Shown one piece after another: positions 1-7,522 of a stretch of DNA of 64,000 bases (within the stretch, counting starts at the first letter, position 1; each line of letters begins with the position of its first letter). The position numbers were made by a program, and so were the translations under genes. Under the pieces are notes generated by a model. That model was given only the letters and a program-made list of their open reading frames with translations. It made no database searches and was not told the origin of the DNA. Origin of the DNA: Gaiellasilicea sp963731615 (GTDB taxonomy: Bacteria > Actinomycetota > Thermoleophilia > Gaiellales > Gaiellaceae); assembly GCA_963731615.1 (NCBI GenBank), contig CAVSWD010000008.1, positions 124,001-188,000 of the forward strand. The letters are read 5' to 3'.

Positions 1-2
1 CG

Positions 3-875
3 CCTGCGGACACGCTCCGGCTCTGCGTACTCGGCCTGATCGCCGAGGGGCACGTGATCATCGAGGACTTCCCCGGCGTCGGCAAGACGATGCTCGCCAA
101 GTCGCTGGCCCGCTCGCTCGACGTCGACTTCTCGCGGATCCAGTTCACGCCCGACCTGCTGCCGTCCGACGTCACCGGCGTCAACGTCTTCAACCAGCGC
201 ACGAACGAATTCGAGTTCCGCCCCGGGCCGGTGTTTGCGAACGTGCTGCTCGTCGACGAGATCAACCGTGCGTCGCCGAAGACGCAGTCGGCGCTCCTGG
301 AGGCGATGCAGGAGAACCAGGTCACGATCGACGGCGAGTCGTACCCGCTCGAACGCCCGTTCATCGTGCTCGCGACGCAGAATCCGATCGAGTACGAAGG
401 CACCTACCCGCTGCCCGAGGCGCAGCTCGACCGCTTCTCGATGCGGCTCTCGCTCGGCTATCCGCCGCTCGCCGACGAGGCGCAGATGCTGAACGAACAG
501 ACGACCGAGCCGCCACTCGACTCGCTCCGCCCGGTCGCCGGGACGATCGAAATCATGGCGGCGATCGAGGAGGCGCGCTCGCTCTTCGTCGAGGAGAGCC
601 TGAACCGGTACGTCGTCGCATTGCTCCGCCACACGCGGTCGAGCTCGAGGCTCGCGCTCGGTGCCAGCCCGCGGGCCGGGATCGCGCTGCTGCGCGTTGC
701 GAAGGCACGGGCGCTGTCGGAGGGCCGCGACTACGTGCTGCCAGACGACGTCAAGGCGATTGCGGCGCCGGTTCTCGCGCACAGGCTGATCCTCGCGCCG
801 GAAGCCCGCTCGGCTGGACTCACCGCCGAGGAGATCGTCGGCGAGGCCGTCGAGCAGACGCCCGTCCCCGTCTGA
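3..875 (+). CDS. MoxR-family AAA+ ATPase (5' end outside window)
   Basis: The reading frame is open to the left edge, so the N-terminus is missing. The visible part holds Walker A (GVGKT, about bp 78-92), Walker B (LLVDEINRA) and the sensor region ATQNPIEYEGTYPLPEAQLDRF, split here as ATQNPIEYEG and YPLPEAQLDRF, all typical of MoxR ATPases. These act as chaperone-like ATPases for maturation of partner proteins. The next two genes, a DUF58 protein and a membrane transglutaminase, form the standard MoxR/DUF58/TgpA-like operon, and one base separates this stop from the DUF58 start. The family is secure; the substrate is unknown. Confidence 0.93.
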   Translation, partial: PADTLRLCVLGLIAEGHVIIEDFPGVGKTMLAKSLARSLDVDFSRIQFTPDLLPSDVTGVNVFNQRTNEFEFRPGPVFANVLLVDEINRASPKTQSALLEAMQENQVTIDGESYPLERPFIVLATQNPIEYEGTYPLPEAQLDRFSMRLSLGYPPLADEAQMLNEQTTEPPLDSLRPVAGTIEIMAAIEEARSLFVEESLNRYVVALLRHTRSSSRLALGASPRAGIALLRVAKARALSEGRDYVLPDDVKAIAAPVLAHRLILAPEARSAGLTAEEIVGEAVEQTPVPV

Positions 876-876
876 G

Positions 877-2076
877 ATGACCCGCCGCGGCGCGCTGACG
901 CTGCTGCTCGGGTTGGCGACGTATGGGATCGCCTGGCTCTTCGGCGCGAAGGCGCTCTACCCGGCCGCGACCGGGCTCGTGCTGGCGCCGCTGCTGGCGC
1001 GGACATGGGTGCGGGCCGCCGCGGCACCGATCGAGCTCCGCCGGCGAGCCGGGAAGGGCACGCTCCTCGAAGGGGAAGACGTCTGGGTGACGCTGGAAGC
1101 GCGCTCGCAGGCGCGGGTGCCGGCGCCTTCGCTGACCGTGACCGAGCAGATTGCTCGGATCGGCGTGCGGGAGACGCCGCTCCAGCCCGCAGGCGTCGCC
1201 TACCGAGGGACCTACGTGCTCGAGCGGGTCCCGCGCGGGCGCTACGTCGTCGAGTCGGCTCGCGCGGCCATCGACGACCCCTTCGGGCTCGCATGCGCGG
1301 ACGTCGAGCTCGCTGCCGGGGGATCGCTCCTCGTCTATCCTCGCCTCGTCCTGCTCGACCGGCTCTTCTCCGAGAGCGGCGTCAGCGCGCAGGACGGCCG
1401 CCGGCTGTTGCTGCGCCGGCCGACGGGCTTCGACCTCCACTCGGTGCGCGAGTACGAGGAGGGCGAGTCGCTCCGCAAGGTGCACTGGCCGACGACGGCG
1501 CGGCGTGGCCAGCTGATGGTGAAGGAGCTGGAGGATGCGCCGCGCGATGAGATCGCCGTGCTGCTCGACGCCGACGAGGGCGCCGCGGCGGGGGACAGCT
1601 TCGACGTGCAGGTTCGGGCGGCGGGCTCGATCCTGCGCGTGCATGCGAGCCATGGGCGACGAGCCGTGCTGGCGATCAACTCCGCGGCGCGCCCGACTGC
1701 GCGCGTGAGCTCGCTCGACGGTGACTGGCTGGCGGCGTTGGCGCTCCTGGCCGAGGCGCAGCCGGACGGCTCGCGCTCGCTCGTCGAGTTGCTCGCGCGC
1801 GAGAGCGGCCCGGCCTCGCGGGCGCTCGAGACGGTTGTCGTCACCGCCCAGGTCTCCGGGACGTTGGCCACGAAGCTGATCCAGCGCTCGCTCACCGGGC
1901 ACGGCGTCAGCGTCGTCTGGATCGACGCGCCGAGCTTCGTCGGACGCCCGACGAAGGTCGAGCCCGAACTCCTGCGCTTGCAGGCGGCGGGAGTCGCGGT
2001 TGCGGTGGTGCGACGAGGAGACTCGCTGCAGGCAGTGCTCGGCGCCGCGCCGGCAGCGAGGGCCGCGCATGCTTAG
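877..2076 (+). CDS. DUF58 domain protein, membrane-anchored
   Basis: This 399-residue protein has two hydrophobic segments near the N-terminus (about residues 8-24 and 31-45). The DUF58 signature lies around residues 188-220, with REYEEGESLRKVHW followed by ARRGQLMVKE. DPFGL at 134-138 is also typical. DUF58 proteins have a vWA-like fold and are nearly always encoded with MoxR ATPases, as here; their role is probably envelope protein assembly or maturation. The ATG lies one base after the moxR stop. The 3' end overlaps the next gene by 8 nt, which suggests translational coupling. Confidence 0.9.
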   Translation: MTRRGALTLLLGLATYGIAWLFGAKALYPAATGLVLAPLLARTWVRAAAAPIELRRRAGKGTLLEGEDVWVTLEARSQARVPAPSLTVTEQIARIGVRETPLQPAGVAYRGTYVLERVPRGRYVVESARAAIDDPFGLACADVELAAGGSLLVYPRLVLLDRLFSESGVSAQDGRRLLLRRPTGFDLHSVREYEEGESLRKVHWPTTARRGQLMVKELEDAPRDEIAVLLDADEGAAAGDSFDVQVRAAGSILRVHASHGRRAVLAINSAARPTARVSSLDGDWLAALALLAEAQPDGSRSLVELLARESGPASRALETVVVTAQVSGTLATKLIQRSLTGHGVSVVWIDAPSFVGRPTKVEPELLRLQAAGVAVAVVRRGDSLQAVLGAAPAARAAHA

Positions 2077-4288
2077 GACGATCGCCGTCTACGCGTTCCC
2101 GGCGTTGCTGATCGCGCTCTCCTGGCTGCGGCTCGAGGAGACGCGTGCGTCCGATGGCGATGGGCTCTGGGTCGTGCTGCTCGCGCTGGCTCCGGCACTC
2201 GCGCCGACGATCGCGCTCCGGCTCGCCCTGATCGTCCCGGCTGCGCTGACGGCGGCGTGGGTGGCGTTCGCGACGCCGGCGCCGGACGACCGGGCCGGTT
2301 TCTTCGAGCCCGTGCTCGACCGGTTCGGCAACGGCTTTCTCGACTACTACGACATTGCGGTGCCCTTCTCCGGCATCGAGCAGCCGAACATGCACGGTGT
2401 GCTCGTGCTCGCGATCTTCGGCTTCTGCGTCGTGCTCGCGCAGGCCGTCGCAGCGCGGCGGGCGCTCCCGGCGGTGTTCGCGGTGATCGCCGGCGCCGGC
2501 TGGCCGGCGACGCTGTATCCGTCTGAGAGCGTGCTCTACGGCGCCCTCATCCTCGCTGCGGCGCTCTTCGTGCTCGCGGGGCTGCGAACGACGCGGCTCG
2601 CGCCGGCCGTCGTTGCGGGGGCGGTGCTCGTTCTCGCTGCCGCCGGTGCCTCGACCTCGGCCGCGCTCGCAAAGGACGGGGTGCTCGCCTGGGAGCGCTG
2701 GGATCCGAATGCGACCCGGGCGCCGGTCTCGGTCAGCTACGTCTGGGACGCGAACTACGGCGGGATCGAGTTCGCCAGGAAGAAGACGACCGTCCTCCGT
2801 ATTTTCGGTCCGAAGCGGGGTTTCTACTGGCGCGCGACGACCCTCGACCAGTTCGACTCGGATCGCTGGCTCCAGGCGTCGACGCCGCTCTCGACCGGGC
2901 TTGCGGCCGGTCGCCTGCCGAACGACCCGCTGCTGCCGGTGCGCTCGCTGAACCGGCGCACGTGGGTGAAGCAACAGGTCGAGGTCGTCGCGCTCAGCGA
3001 CGACCACGTGATCGGCGCGGCGCAGCCGGTCGCACTCGACGGGCCAGAGTTCGGAGGCGTGTTTCGGCTCTCTGATGGGATCGTGACAGTCTCGGGCGGT
3101 CTCAAGCGGGGTCAGCGCTACACGATCTGGAGCTATGCGCCCAGGCCCCAGCCTGCCGAGCTGGCGCGGGTCGAGGCCGAGTACCCGCCGGCGCTGAACC
3201 GCTTCCTGGACGTCGGCCGCACGCGCGTCGAGCCGTTCGGCAGCTCCGGCCGCGATGCACGCGTCGATGCGCTCTTCGCCGACGATCGCTACCTCTCGCT
3301 GTGGCCGTACGAGCGGCTGTGGGACGAGGCGCGCCGGCTCCGGGCCGGCGCCAGGACGCCTTACGGCGCCGTCGTCGCGATCGAGACGTGGCTGCGCACG
3401 ACGGGTGGCTTCGCCTACAACGAGTCGCCGCCGGCCACGGGTGGCTTGCCGCCGCTCGCGCACTTCGTCGCCGAAGGCAAGCGCGGCTATTGCCAGCACT
3501 TCGCGGGGGCGATGGCGCTGATGCTCCGCTTCCTGGGTATCCCCGCGCGCGTCGCCGCCGGGTTCACGAGCGGCAAGCCGGAGAACGGGGTCTGGACGGT
3601 CACGGATCACAACGCGCACGCGTGGGTGGAGGTCTGGTTTCCGGACTACGGCTGGCTCGCATTCGATCCCACGCCAGGCCGTGGCAATCTCGCGGCCGGT
3701 TACAGCGCCTCCTCGGCCACCTTCAACGCGGGCGACGCGGCCGAGGCGTTTGGGCCGTCCGGGAGCGGCGCGAACGCGGGCGGTGCCGGTGAGCTCACCC
3801 GCCTGGCGCTGCTGAAAGAGCAGCTGGCGGAGCGGAACGCGGCTCGTCAGGGCGGCGGCGGTGCGATCAGCGACGATGGCCCGAGCGTGCTCTGGGCGCT
3901 CATCCTCCTCGCGCTCGCAGCGGGCGTCGGCATTTCCGTCGCGAAGCTCGTGCGCCGCCGCCTGCGCTATCTGACCCGCGATCCACGTCGGCTCGCAGGG
4001 GCCGCGCGGCGTGAGCTCGTCGACTTCCTGGCCGACCAGGGCCTCGCGGTCAGGCCGAGCGCGACCCCGGCGGAGCTGCACGAGCTCGTGCGCGCCGAGC
4101 TCGGCGCCGACGGCCGCAAGTTCGCGGCGGCGGTCTCGGAGGCGCGCTTCGGGCCTTCGGCAGGGGCTGGGGCGGCGGCCGGCCGCGCCCGTCACGAGCT
4201 GCGCGCGCTTCTCCGCGCGATCCGACGCGGCCTCGGCCGGCCCGCGCGTCTCCGCGGTCTCGTCGCACTTCGGTCGCTGCGGACGTGA
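2069..4288 (+). CDS. TgpA-like membrane transglutaminase-domain protein
   Basis: About 739 residues. The first ~215 residues carry about five to six membrane segments. An extracytoplasmic transglutaminase-like core follows, with the Cys-His-Asp triad visible at about C475 (GYCQHFAG), H517 (HNAHAWVEVW) and D533 (FDPTPG). A further membrane helix lies near 606-628, with a cytoplasmic DUF4129-like tail. This matches the TgpA/DUF3488 architecture. The start was placed at the ATG at 2069, overlapping the DUF58 stop; an earlier in-frame start at 2000 would lie deep inside that gene. Its acyl-transfer or protease substrate cannot be read from sequence. Confidence 0.9.
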   Translation: MLRTIAVYAFPALLIALSWLRLEETRASDGDGLWVVLLALAPALAPTIALRLALIVPAALTAAWVAFATPAPDDRAGFFEPVLDRFGNGFLDYYDIAVPFSGIEQPNMHGVLVLAIFGFCVVLAQAVAARRALPAVFAVIAGAGWPATLYPSESVLYGALILAAALFVLAGLRTTRLAPAVVAGAVLVLAAAGASTSAALAKDGVLAWERWDPNATRAPVSVSYVWDANYGGIEFARKKTTVLRIFGPKRGFYWRATTLDQFDSDRWLQASTPLSTGLAAGRLPNDPLLPVRSLNRRTWVKQQVEVVALSDDHVIGAAQPVALDGPEFGGVFRLSDGIVTVSGGLKRGQRYTIWSYAPRPQPAELARVEAEYPPALNRFLDVGRTRVEPFGSSGRDARVDALFADDRYLSLWPYERLWDEARRLRAGARTPYGAVVAIETWLRTTGGFAYNESPPATGGLPPLAHFVAEGKRGYCQHFAGAMALMLRFLGIPARVAAGFTSGKPENGVWTVTDHNAHAWVEVWFPDYGWLAFDPTPGRGNLAAGYSASSATFNAGDAAEAFGPSGSGANAGGAGELTRLALLKEQLAERNAARQGGGGAISDDGPSVLWALILLALAAGVGISVAKLVRRRLRYLTRDPRRLAGAARRELVDFLADQGLAVRPSATPAELHELVRAELGADGRKFAAAVSEARFGPSAGAGAAAGRARHELRALLRAIRRGLGRPARLRGLVALRSLRT

Positions 4289-4959
4289 TCCCGAATGCGG
4301 TGGTGATGGCTGCCGGGCTCGGCACGCGCCTGCGGCCGCTGACCGAGCGCTATGCGAAGCCGGTCCTCCCGATCGACGGCAGGCCCGTCGTCGCCCAGCT
4401 TCTCCGTGAGCTCGCGGCGGCCGGCTGCCGGAGGGTGACGGTGGTCGTCGGCCATCTCGGCGAGCAAGTGCCACGCCTGCTCGGGGACGGGAGCGGGTTC
4501 GGCGTCGAGCTGCGCTATGTCACGCAGCCGCAGCAGGACGGCTCCGCGGACGCGGTCCGGCGCGCCGGCGAGGAGCCGCCGTATCTCGTGGCCGGCGCCG
4601 ACACCGTCTTCGCCCCCGGGAGCGTCGCGGCTGTTGCCGGGGGAATGCGGAGCGCGGGCGCGATCGCGGTGCGGCGCTTCCGCGACCGCGTGCCGGTGCG
4701 TGTCCAGGACGGGCTGGTCGCGCGCGTGCGCGATCAGGACGGGCCGGGAGAGCTGTCGGGCGCGCCGCTCTGGGCCGTCGGCGCCGCCGTGCACGAGCGG
4801 CTCTGCCTCGACCGGCCTCCCTGGGAGCTCGGGAACGCGTTTCAGGCGGCGATCGACGCGGGAGAGCCGGTTGCGGCGGTCGAGATCGGCGCGACGCGCG
4901 ACCTGACGACTCCGCTCGACCTGCTGGAGCACAATTTCGGCTACCTGAGCCAGCTATGA
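4285..4959 (+). CDS. Sugar-phosphate nucleotidyltransferase-like protein
   Basis: 224 residues. The N-terminal signature MAAGLGTRLRPLTERYAKP (residues 8-26) is the nucleotide-binding loop of the NTP_transferase (RmlA/ManC/GlmU N-terminal) superfamily, with the pyrophosphorylase lysine in KPVLPI. D at GADTVF is a probable metal ligand. It is about the length of a bare catalytic domain, with no left-handed beta-helix. The GTG start overlaps the upstream stop (GTGA). Sugar specificity cannot be assigned. Confidence 0.8.
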   Translation: MIPNAVVMAAGLGTRLRPLTERYAKPVLPIDGRPVVAQLLRELAAAGCRRVTVVVGHLGEQVPRLLGDGSGFGVELRYVTQPQQDGSADAVRRAGEEPPYLVAGADTVFAPGSVAAVAGGMRSAGAIAVRRFRDRVPVRVQDGLVARVRDQDGPGELSGAPLWAVGAAVHERLCLDRPPWELGNAFQAAIDAGEPVAAVEIGATRDLTTPLDLLEHNFGYLSQL

Positions 4960-5327
4960 CCGATGCCTACGATTTCTTCCAGCAAGGACGCTCCCACCTG
5001 AAGCAGGGGATGGCCGCACAGGCGACCGTCCCGCTCGAGAAGGCGAAGAAGCTCGAGCCCGACAAGGCCTCGATCCGCGAAGCACTCGGGATCGCGTACT
5101 TCCGGATCCAGCGCTGGCCGGAGGCGGAGGCCGAGTTCCGGGCGATCCTCGAGCTCTCCCCGACGGACGACTACGCGCACTACGCGCTCGGACGGGCGCT
5201 CGAGAAGCAGGGCCGCGATGCCGAGGCGAACGGCCACTACAAGCTCGCCAGCTCGCTCTCACCGAAGAGCGAGCACTACGCCGAGCGGATCATGGAGCTG
5301 GAAGAGTCGGGCGAGGACGCCACGTAG
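4956..5327 (+). CDS. TPR-repeat protein
   Basis: 123 residues built mostly from tetratricopeptide-type helices: alanine, tyrosine, leucine and proline recur at the TPR spacing (ALGIAYFRIQRWPEAEAEF, then HYALGRALEKQGRDAEA). No signal peptide or membrane helix is visible, so a cytosolic adaptor is likely. It starts at an ATGA overlap with the nucleotidyltransferase, and dtd follows five bases later, so it belongs to the same transcription unit. Partner unknown. Confidence 0.8.
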   Translation: MTDAYDFFQQGRSHLKQGMAAQATVPLEKAKKLEPDKASIREALGIAYFRIQRWPEAEAEFRAILELSPTDDYAHYALGRALEKQGRDAEANGHYKLASSLSPKSEHYAERIMELEESGEDAT

Positions 5328-5331
5328 CGTC

Positions 5332-5787
5332 GTGAAGGCCGTCGTCCAGCGCGTCTCGCGAGCATCGGTGCGGCTCGACGGCGCGCTGACGGCCGAGATC
5401 GGCGCCGGCGTGCTCGTCCTGCTCGGCGTGGCCGACGGGGACATCGAGGCGGACGCCGACACGCTCGCGGGAAAGATCGCGCGGCTGCGGGTGTTCGAGA
5501 ACGACGCCGGCCGCTTCGACCAATCACTGCTCGACACCGGCGGCGCCGCGCTCGTGGTCAGTCAGTTCACGCTCCTCGCCGACACGGCAAAGGGAAACCG
5601 GCCGAGCTTCACCGCGGCGGCGGAGCCGGAGCACGCCGAGCCGCTCTACGACCGCTTCTGCGCCGCCCTGCGCGAGCTCGGCGTTCCCGTCGAGACGGGG
5701 GAGTTCGGCGCCCGCATGGAGGTCGAGCTCGTCAACGACGGCCCGGTGACGATCGTGCTCGACGGCCCGCAGGCGTCGGTTCGTTAG
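5332..5787 (+). CDS. dtd: D-aminoacyl-tRNA deacylase
   Basis: 151 residues, the usual DTD length. DTD removes D-amino acids (and glycine from tRNA-Ala) that were wrongly attached to tRNA. Both active-site signatures are present: SQFTLLAD near residues 79-86 and the cross-subunit Pro motif NDGPVTI near 135-141. The start is the GTG at 5332 (VKAVVQRVSRASV), which matches the conserved family N-terminus (M-R/K-xVVQRV) and lies four bases after the TPR gene stop. Confidence 0.95.
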   Translation: MKAVVQRVSRASVRLDGALTAEIGAGVLVLLGVADGDIEADADTLAGKIARLRVFENDAGRFDQSLLDTGGAALVVSQFTLLADTAKGNRPSFTAAAEPEHAEPLYDRFCAALRELGVPVETGEFGARMEVELVNDGPVTIVLDGPQASVR

Positions 5788-5790
5788 GGT
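5785..5790 (+). promoter_or_regulatory. Candidate leaderless -10 box (TAGGGT) for the VOC gene
   Basis: TAGGGT lies exactly 6 nt before the ATG at 5797, and no Shine-Dalgarno is visible. The spacing places transcription start at or next to the start codon. The same geometry recurs at many operon-first genes here. Confidence 0.5.
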
Positions 5791-5796
5791 CGCGGC

Positions 5797-6178
5797 ATGC
5801 CCGAGCTGAACGCGATCGGGATCGTCGTTTCCGACATGGAGCGATCGATCAGCTTCTACCGCCTGCTCGGGCTCGACGTGCCCGAGACGCCCGGCGAGGG
5901 CCATGTCGACACGTCCGCTCCCGAACGGCGCCCGCCTGATGCTCGACAGCGAGGAGACCGTGCGGAGCTTCCGACCGGACTGGACGCGTGCGCAGGGGAA
6001 CCAGCTCGCGCTCGCGTTCGAGTGCTCGAGCGCGGCGGAGGTCGACGAGGTCTACGCACGCGTCACGGCGGCTGGATTCCACGGCGAGAAGGAGCCGTGG
6101 GATGCCTTCTGGGGGCAGCGGTACGCGCAACTGCAGGATCCCGACGGCGTCCCCGTCGACCTGTACGCGACCCTCTGA
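5797..6178 (+). CDS. VOC/glyoxalase-fold protein (frameshifted)
   Basis: A small vicinal-oxygen-chelate protein, about 127 residues once reconstructed. The N-terminal half (IGIVVSDMERSISFYRLLG) reads in one frame to about bp 5915. The rest (NGARLMLDSEETVRSF through QDPDGVPVDLYATL) continues in the +1 frame. Removing one C near 5911-5920 restores a continuous VOC domain (HVDTSLPNGARLML). The substrate is unknown. The shift resembles those in many other conserved genes of the window, so an assembly indel is more likely than decay. Confidence 0.75.
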
Positions 6179-6187
6179 TCGATCGCG

Positions 6188-6994
6188 GTGAGTAACGCTG
6201 CGCTGGGACTGGCGCTCGGCGCGGCCGTCCTGCACGCGCTCTGGAACCTGCTGCTCGCAAGCTCGCGCGACGTGCTCGCGGCCACCGCCGTCGCCCTCGG
6301 CGCGAGCCTGATCGTCGCCGCGCCGGTTGCTGTGCTGACGTGGGACGTCGAGCGGGAGGCGATTCCCTGGCTCGTCGTCTCCGCAGCGCTCGAGCTCGTC
6401 TACTTCTTCACCCTCGCCGCGGCCTACTCGCGCGCCGAGCTCTCGCTCGTCTACCCGCTTGCACGCGGTGGCGCGCCCGTGCTCGTGCTGCTCGGCGCGC
6501 TGGCGGCAGGCGTCGTGCCGACCGGAGGTGAGCTGCTCGGGGTGCTGGCCGTCGCGGCCGGTGTGATCCTCGTGCGAGGCTTGCGCGGCGGCGACCGGCT
6601 CGGCGTCGTCCTCGGCCTCGTGATCGCCGCCCAGATTGCCGCGTACACGCTCGTCGATGCGGAGGGGATCGAGTACGCGAACCCGGTTCCATACCTGCTG
6701 CTGGCGCTGACCCCGACGGCTGTTGCCGCCGCTCTCGTCTGTCGCCGGGAGCGGCTCCGCGCCGAGCTGCGTGCGCCGACGGTGCTGGCCGGCTGCGCCG
6801 GCTTCGCCGCCTACGTGCTCGTGCTCGCCGCGCTCCGGCTGGCACCGGCGGCTCCTGTCGCCGCCGTCCGGGAGACGAGCGTGCTCTTTGCGGTCGCGCT
6901 CGCGGCGCCGCTTCTCGGCGAGCGGGTGACGCGTACGCGGTTCGCGGGAGCGGTGCTCGTCGTCGCCGGAGTGGTGGCGCTGGCCACGGCTTGA
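6188..6994 (+). CDS. EamA/DMT-superfamily transporter
   Basis: 268 residues, almost entirely hydrophobic, with about nine to ten membrane helices in two internally similar halves, as in EamA drug/metabolite transporters. Recognisable features are the N-terminal LHALWNLLLASSRD and the end-of-repeat segment LGERVTRTRFAGAVLVVAGV. It sits in the cytoplasmic membrane. The substrate is unknown. The GTG start lies 9 nt after the VOC stop, so co-transcription is possible. Confidence 0.85.
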   Translation: MSNAALGLALGAAVLHALWNLLLASSRDVLAATAVALGASLIVAAPVAVLTWDVEREAIPWLVVSAALELVYFFTLAAAYSRAELSLVYPLARGGAPVLVLLGALAAGVVPTGGELLGVLAVAAGVILVRGLRGGDRLGVVLGLVIAAQIAAYTLVDAEGIEYANPVPYLLLALTPTAVAAALVCRRERLRAELRAPTVLAGCAGFAAYVLVLAALRLAPAAPVAAVRETSVLFAVALAAPLLGERVTRTRFAGAVLVVAGVVALATA

Positions 6995-7021
6995 AACTGC
7001 GGCCAACCTGCTTGCTACACT
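6991..7021 (+). promoter_or_regulatory. Candidate promoter of the rimP-nusA-infB operon
   Basis: TTGAAA (6991-6996) and TACACT (7016-7021) resemble -35 and -10 boxes, although the 19-nt spacing is long. They lie just upstream of the hairpin and start of rimP, at the only real gap in this part of the window. Confidence 0.4.
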
Positions 7022-7047
7022 TCTTAGACCATTTTCACTGTTGGACG

Positions 7048-7072
7048 AAATGGGCGCGCGGCGCCCATTTTT
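7048..7072 (+). terminator. Hairpin plus T-run ahead of rimP (possible attenuator)
   Basis: A perfect 10-bp stem (AAATGGGCGC at 7048-7057 with GCGCCCATTT at 7061-7070) and a 3-nt loop run into TTTTTGTT. This is an intrinsic-terminator shape located inside the operon leader, 17 nt before the rimP start codon. Position suggests attenuation of the operon rather than termination of the upstream transporter gene, but either is possible. Confidence 0.6.
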
Positions 7073-7088
7073 GTTGAGGGGGTCGATT

Positions 7089-7517
7089 TTGAGCGCAACG
7101 CACGAGAAGGAGCAGACACTGCAGAGGCAGATCGAGCGGGAGATCGAGAGCGCGCTCCCCGGCGTCGAGGTGCTCGCGGTCGAGCTGGCGGGACCGGATC
7201 GGTTCACCGTGTTCGTCGATCACGCGAACGGGGTCGACCACGCTCTCTGCGTCCGCGTCACCGACGTGTTGCGCGAGTATCTCCGCGAGTACGCCGTCGA
7301 CGTCTCGTCCCCAGGCATCGAGCGACCGCTCCGCAAGCCCGAGCATTTCCGCAACGCGGTCGGCCGCACCGTCACGCTCCGCACGCCGGAGCGCAAGCGC
7401 GTCAAGGGCGCGGTCGTCGAGGCGGGGGAGCGCTCGGTCGTCGTCCGGTCCGGCGAAGACACCGTTGAGATCCCGTACGACCAGGTCGTCCGGGGCAACC
7501 TGGTTTGGGAAGGGTAG
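7089..7517 (+). CDS. rimP: Ribosome maturation factor RimP
   Basis: About 142 residues. RimP assists 30S subunit assembly. The conserved segment VDVSSPGIERPL and the C-terminal Sm-like portion (GRTVTLRTPERKRVKGAV) are present. The TTG at 7089 was chosen because GAGGGGG at 7076-7082 gives a Shine-Dalgarno at proper spacing; the earlier ATG at 7041 would be translated through the terminator-like hairpin. It begins the conserved rimP-nusA-ylxR-infB operon. Confidence 0.93.
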   Translation: MSATHEKEQTLQRQIEREIESALPGVEVLAVELAGPDRFTVFVDHANGVDHALCVRVTDVLREYLREYAVDVSSPGIERPLRKPEHFRNAVGRTVTLRTPERKRVKGAVVEAGERSVVVRSGEDTVEIPYDQVVRGNLVWEG

Positions 7518-7522
7518 GGGAG

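Noticed and set aside
1..875. Truncated MoxR
   Set aside because: The frame runs into the window edge; truncation is only due to the cut.
1907..4474. 855-codon open frame on the minus strand opposite the transglutaminase gene
   Set aside because: Arg/Pro-rich shadow produced by high-GC third positions of the real plus-strand genes; no domain and no start context.
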